Of a stretch of 9,852 nt of DNA, positions 7,114-9,852 are shown one piece after another. Origin of the DNA: Planctomycetota bacterium (lineage in GTDB: Bacteria > Planctomycetota > Planctomycetia > Pirellulales > S012-138). The notes below the pieces were generated by a model. It worked only from the letters and a program-made list of their open reading frames with translations, was not told where the DNA came from and searched no databases. Position 1 is the stretch's first letter, and each line of letters opens with the position of its first letter. Both the position numbers and the translations under genes were made by a program. The DNA is taken from NCBI GenBank assembly GCA_026982835.1, contig JALSGI010000775.1:1-9852 (forward strand). The letters are read 5' to 3'.

Positions 7114-7962
7114 ATGATCTGGAACATCCCCCCCTATGCGACGATTCCGCCCGAAGAGTTGGGCCGCGGCACTTCGGTGGCCGTGGAGGTGGTGGCCGAC
7201 CCGCAAGCCCTGGCCCACCACATGGCCCAGGCCATGCTGGAGGAAATCAAACAAGCCGCCGCCGAGGATCGGGAACTTTGGATGATCGTTCCCGTGGGGC
7301 CGGTGGACCAGTTTCCCGTGCTGGCCGAGCTGATCAACCAGCAGAGGGTGTCACTGCGGCACGTGACGATCATCAACATGGACGAGTACCTCACCGACCA
7401 GGACCAATGGGTGCCGGAGGACCACCCGTTGAGTTTCCGCGGCTTTATGAACCGCAAGTTTTACGACCTGCTGCCCCCGGAACTGGCCCCGCCGGCGGAA
7501 GCTCGCCTGTTTCCCGATCCGGCCCGGCCCGAGGAGCTCTCCCGGCGGATCGCCGACCGGGGCGGAGTGGACGTGTGCTTCGGCGGCATCGGGATCAACG
7601 GCCACATGGCTTTCAACGAGCCGCCGGAGCCGGGCGAGACGGTTTCCCAGGAGGAGTTCGCCGCTTTGCCCACCCGCTGCCTGAGCCTGGCCCGGGAAAC
7701 CCGCACCATCAACTCCGTGACCGTGGGCGGGGGGGTGGAGATCATCCCTCGCCGGGCGGTGACGGTGGGCATGCGGGACATTCTTTCTGCGCGGCGGTTG
7801 CGGTTCTACTGCAACCGGCCCTGGCAGCGGATGGTGGTCCGCCGGGTGCTCCATGGCCCGTTGGGACCGGCCTGCCCGGCCAGCTACCTGCGCACCCATT
7901 CCGACGCGCGGCTAGTGGTTACGGAAGAAGTGGCCTCGGTGCCGCAGATCGCCTTGCGGTAG
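7114..7962 (+). CDS. NagB family glucosamine-6-phosphate isomerase/deaminase homologue with altered phosphate site
   Basis: This 282-residue protein belongs to the glucosamine-6-phosphate deaminase family, which converts GlcN-6-P to fructose-6-P and ammonia in amino-sugar use. The NMDEYL motif gives Asp90, matching the catalytic Asp72 of E. coli NagB. FGGIGINGHMAFNEPP is the family signature, with His164 and Glu169 matching His143 and Glu148; Asn162 replaces Asp141, as also happens in some bacterial NagB proteins. The end (VTVGMRDIL, then PASYLRTHSDARLVVTEE) also fits. The N-terminal phosphate loop, T-G-G-T in typical members, reads VGPVDQ at 61-66, and the phosphate-binding Lys208 position appears to be Gln238, so the substrate may differ. 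The ATG at 7114 is chosen because GAAGG lies eight bases upstream; a GTG at 7111 and an upstream in-frame start at 7042 are less likely. An intrinsic terminator follows. Confidence 0.82.
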   Translation: MIWNIPPYATIPPEELGRGTSVAVEVVADPQALAHHMAQAMLEEIKQAAAEDRELWMIVPVGPVDQFPVLAELINQQRVSLRHVTIINMDEYLTDQDQWVPEDHPLSFRGFMNRKFYDLLPPELAPPAEARLFPDPARPEELSRRIADRGGVDVCFGGIGINGHMAFNEPPEPGETVSQEEFAALPTRCLSLARETRTINSVTVGGGVEIIPRRAVTVGMRDILSARRLRFYCNRPWQRMVVRRVLHGPLGPACPASYLRTHSDARLVVTEEVASVPQIALR

Positions 7963-7994
7963 CCGTGCTTTGAGCTACGGCTGCTTTTGTTTTT
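7959..7994 (+). terminator. Intrinsic terminator of the NagB-like gene
   Basis: GTAGCCGT (7959-7966) pairs with ACGGCTGC (7977-7984, one G-U pair). The stem can continue inward through GCT/AGC around a TTG loop with a single bulged T. TTTTGTTTTT follows directly at 7985-7994. The stem includes the NagB-like stop codon, and the T-run lies within the last codons of the converging gene. Confidence 0.75.
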
Positions 7995-9333
7995 GCTGCT
8001 CCAGCGCGCGGCGGACGATCTGATCCAGTTGCTTCAGCCCCTGGGTCCGATCCACCGCGTAATAGCCCACGTGGGCGTGGATCACCCGGCCCTGGGGCCC
8101 CACCACCACGAACAACGGCAGTTGGGCTCCCGCCCGGCGCGGATCGCCCAACTGGCCCAGCAGCTTGCCGTCGTCCAGCAGCACCGGGTAGCTGAGGTTC
8201 ATGAACTGCACCAGCTTGCGCACGCTACGCACCGCAGCGGATCGCCGGGCCGGTACGGCCAGCTCGCGGTTGACGGCCACCCCATAGACCTTCGCCCCCT
8301 GCTTGGCGTAGCGGTGGTGCAGGAAATCCAGGTAGCCGACTTGCCCGTAGGGCTCTTTCAACGGGGCGTGGCGATATTCCCAAAAGTGCAGCACCGTCAC
8401 CTGGCCCTGGAGCCTCTGCTGGTCCAAGGCGGCTCCCCGGAGCCCGGTGAGCGAGAACCGAGGCATACGCCGCCCCTGCAAAGAAGCCACCAGCCGGTCC
8501 ACGGCCGAGGTGCGCTCCACTTGTTGCTCCAGGTCGTTTCGGATTTGCCGCAGCAGGGCCACCAGCGGCCCGGTGGTGATCACCTGTTCCAGCTGCGGCA
8601 GCCCCTGGCGGACCTGGTCGATCTGCCGGGCGGTGAGTGTTTGCGACTGGCTCCACCGCGGCCGGTCCAGCTTGTTCCGCAGTGCCAGCAGCACGCGGAA
8701 CCCGGCAGCGAGCCGAGCCAGTGCCTGCGACTCGATCCGGCCCGGGGGACTCACTTTCATCACAATCTGGTGCTCCTCCCCCTGGCCCATGAACACACGC
8801 TGGCGAATCTGCCGCACGCGCAAGGTTTTCTCCTGCAGCAGCCAGCGCCGCTGCCAGCCGTAGTTGTTCTCGGCCACCAACTCCCAGCCCGGCGGCTTGA
8901 TCCGGGGGGAGGTCCGGCTCAGCCGGTAGGTCAGCTTGCCCGCTTGCCATTGCAGGCCCGGCTCCGGGACTTCAGGTATTTGCGGCCAAGGCAGCTCCAA
9001 GGGCAGGGCGTACTGATGGCCGTGGAACTGGTAGAGCAGGGCGGGCCGTGCCCCTTCGATTCGTCCTTGAGGGAGCAGCGTCATCTGGCCGAACCGTTCG
9101 CTCCAGTGCCAGGAGCCCCGCCCCCGTTCGTCCAGCAACCAGTACACCTCGGCCGCCTCCGGGGCCGAACGGAGCACAAACAATTGCAACCGGAACTGCT
9201 TCTGCGGCGGACCCAGCTCCCGATTCCGCTGCACGGCGGCCACCGTGCCTTCCACGGTCCAGCTGCTGGGAGCCTGTGGCAATCCGGCGGCGGTAGCCAG
9301 CAACACCAAGCTGCTCAACGAGGTGGGGGACAT
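7975..9333 (-). CDS. Exported thioredoxin-fold (redoxin-like) protein without cysteines
   Basis: This is a 452-residue exported protein. Residues 1 to about 20 (MSPTSLSSLVLLATAAGLPQ) look like a Sec signal without a lipobox. Residues 25-190 form a Trp- and Arg-rich region I do not recognise, followed by a mostly helical part to about 285. From 290 to 450 there is a TlpA/AhpC-like thioredoxin fold: MPRFSLTGLRG, then VTVLHFWEYRHAPLKEP, YGVAVN, YPVLLDDGKLLGQLG, and LPLFVVVGPQGRVIHAHVGY, with Pro406 as the likely cis-proline. The position of the redox CxPC reads H322-A-P-L325, and the whole 452-residue protein has no cysteine, so it cannot do thiol chemistry. The ATG at 9333 is chosen because AAGG lies upstream and the signal peptide begins there; a longer open frame to 9624 adds 97 residues of no protein-like character. 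A candidate extended -10 lies upstream. Confidence 0.82.
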   Translation of the reverse strand: MSPTSLSSLVLLATAAGLPQAPSSWTVEGTVAAVQRNRELGPPQKQFRLQLFVLRSAPEAAEVYWLLDERGRGSWHWSERFGQMTLLPQGRIEGARPALLYQFHGHQYALPLELPWPQIPEVPEPGLQWQAGKLTYRLSRTSPRIKPPGWELVAENNYGWQRRWLLQEKTLRVRQIRQRVFMGQGEEHQIVMKVSPPGRIESQALARLAAGFRVLLALRNKLDRPRWSQSQTLTARQIDQVRQGLPQLEQVITTGPLVALLRQIRNDLEQQVERTSAVDRLVASLQGRRMPRFSLTGLRGAALDQQRLQGQVTVLHFWEYRHAPLKEPYGQVGYLDFLHHRYAKQGAKVYGVAVNRELAVPARRSAAVRSVRKLVQFMNLSYPVLLDDGKLLGQLGDPRRAGAQLPLFVVVGPQGRVIHAHVGYYAVDRTQGLKQLDQIVRRALEQQKQKQP

Positions 9334-9382
9334 GAGGCGGGACCTTTTTTCGGGCGGGGAAGGAAAAAAACCAAGCTCTGCC

Positions 9383-9413
9383 ATTCTAACAGCCGCCCGT
9401 GAGAAAATGCCAG
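9383..9413 (-). promoter_or_regulatory. Candidate extended -10 promoter for the thioredoxin-fold gene
   Basis: On the minus strand TGTTAGAAT (9391 down to 9383) has the TGn extension and five of six bases of TATAAT. A weak -35, CTGGCA (9413-9408), lies 19 bases further up. The start of transcription would fall near 9376, about 43 bases before the ATG at 9333. Confidence 0.4.
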
Positions 9414-9452
9414 CCATTTCCCGCCTGGGGCTCCGTGGGCTTTGGCCTGTGT

Positions 9453-9475
9453 CCCCCCGGGTTCGGCCCGGGGGG
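9453..9475. repeat. Strong GC hairpin in the divergent intergenic region
   Basis: CCCCCCGGG (9453-9461) pairs perfectly with CCCGGGGGG (9467-9475) over the five-base loop TTCGG. No T-run follows on either strand. This is the most prominent structure in the 321 bases between the divergent starts at 9333 and 9655, a stretch that holds no gene I can support. It may be a protein-binding site, a transcript 5' structure or a barrier between the two promoters. Confidence 0.6.
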
Positions 9476-9544
9476 GAACGGGAAGCAGGCAACAAGCCGC
9501 AACGTAGGACAGCGAAACGGGAGACGAATCCCAAGGGCTTCCTC

Positions 9545-9574
9545 TTGCCGAACCTGTGGGCCGGGGCCAACAAT
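9545..9574 (+). promoter_or_regulatory. Weak promoter candidate for the last gene
   Basis: TTGCCG (9545-9550) and AACAAT (9569-9574) each match four of six consensus bases, with an 18-base spacer. This would give a leader of roughly 75 bases including the hairpin over the ribosome binding site. Weak evidence. Confidence 0.2.
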
Positions 9575-9639
9575 AGGGAGTAGCACCGAAGATGGCCGGC
9601 TGGATTACCCGTTGCGCATGCCACCTCTGGTTAAAAAGG

Positions 9640-9655
9640 TGAGGAGTTCTCCTCA
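9640..9655 (+). promoter_or_regulatory. Ribosome binding site inside a hairpin next to the start codon
   Basis: GAGGAG (9641-9646) is a strong Shine-Dalgarno sequence eight bases before the ATG at 9655. It is followed at once by its exact complement CTCCTC (9649-9654), and the stem extends by one T-A pair that includes the A of the start codon. The hairpin would be about six pairs with a GTTC loop. It supports 9655 as the start and suggests translation that depends on melting or on a bound factor. Confidence 0.5.
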
Positions 9656-9852
9656 TGGATTTTCGTTTGCGTCTCTTTGGCGTGTTCTTCAGCGCTGTGG
9701 ATTCCGGAAGCGAAACTTCCTCCAGCCAGGCGACCGCAGAAGCTCCCCCTGCAAGTCGAGCCTCGCACCCCACCCCCCCGGAAAAAAAGAAAGCCGCCTC
9801 CTCCCGCCGACTGAAGATCTTGCTGCCGCTCCTGGTGATCCTGGCCGCCGGC
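9655..9852 (+). CDS. N-terminus of an unknown membrane-anchored protein (3' truncated by the window)
   Basis: The frame is open from the ATG at 9655 to the window edge (66 codons). The first 42 residues are polar and rich in Ser, Ala and Pro after a short MDFRLRLFGVFF start. Then come EKKKAASSRRLK (43-54) and a hydrophobic stretch ILLPLLVILAAG that begins a membrane helix and runs off the end. A basic patch directly before a single N-terminal helix suggests an inside-positive signal anchor, with most of the protein likely outside the membrane. FliL-like and secretion membrane-fusion proteins have this plan, but 66 residues are not enough to choose. Support for the start comes from the ribosome binding site at 9641-9646. 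Confidence 0.65.
   Translation, partial: MDFRLRLFGVFFSAVDSGSETSSSQATAEAPPASRASHPTPPEKKKAASSRRLKILLPLLVILAAG

Noticed and set aside
7987..9402. Long + strand open frame over the thioredoxin-fold gene
   Set aside because: It has no domain signature and is rich in His, Pro, Leu and Gln, as expected of the antisense of the minus-strand gene, which has a signal peptide and a thioredoxin-like domain.
9453..9476. GGGTTCGGCCC resembling a tRNA T-arm
   Set aside because: The stem is too long and the loop does not match the T-loop consensus. No acceptor stem, anticodon arm or D-arm can be placed around it.
9408..9583. Short + strand open frame (58 residues) in the last intergenic region
   Set aside because: It has no ribosome binding site and runs through the strong GC hairpin, with shadow-like composition. 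I do not consider it a gene.
9334..9624. 97-residue N-terminal extension of the thioredoxin-fold protein
   Set aside because: It is Arg/Pro-rich with no conserved feature and would bury the signal peptide. The ATG at 9333 has a ribosome binding site and a promoter candidate.

Overview
The window looks like ordinary chromosomal DNA of a GC-rich planctomycete. A thermophilic member of the Pirellulales is my best guess, but this rests on gene content and style and not on any marker gene. Pointers are the 3' end of a sulfatase gene, a Tat-exported Gfo/Idh/MocA oxidoreductase, a GH10-like protein of a degenerate type, and many short monocistronic or two-gene units on both strands. No rRNA, tRNA, CRISPR array, insertion sequence, phage gene or integrase was seen.

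Layout, left to right. The 3' end of a sulfatase gene enters from the left edge and appears to carry a one-base frameshift near 370 (true end at 480). Then come a seven-helix PAQR/hemolysin III membrane protein (654-1361) and a Tat-signal Gfo/Idh/MocA oxidoreductase (1427-2737), both on +. After a 247-base gap with a promoter candidate, a GH10-like protein without the family's catalytic glutamates (2985-4475) is followed 30 bases later by a double-domain GNAT acetyltransferase (4506-5447), probably co-transcribed. An AlaC-type aminotransferase (5560-6861) runs on the minus strand towards it. Divergent from this is a NagB-family sugar-phosphate isomerase homologue (7114-7962), which ends in a good intrinsic terminator lying inside the 3' end of a converging minus-strand gene. 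That gene (7975-9333) encodes an exported thioredoxin-fold protein with no cysteine at all. A 321-base divergent region with a strong GC hairpin then leads to the first 66 codons of a membrane-anchored protein (9655 to the window edge), whose Shine-Dalgarno sequence lies in a small hairpin.

The genes do not form one obvious pathway. The sulfatase, the oxidoreductase and perhaps the GH10-like and NagB-like proteins fit a polysaccharide and amino-sugar lifestyle, and AlaC belongs to alanine/pyruvate metabolism. The common thread worth following is that three proteins keep a familiar enzyme fold but have lost or changed the residues that define its chemistry: the GH10-like protein, the cysteine-free thioredoxin-like protein, and the NagB-like protein with an altered phosphate site. 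I see no defence system or other clearly new multi-gene system.
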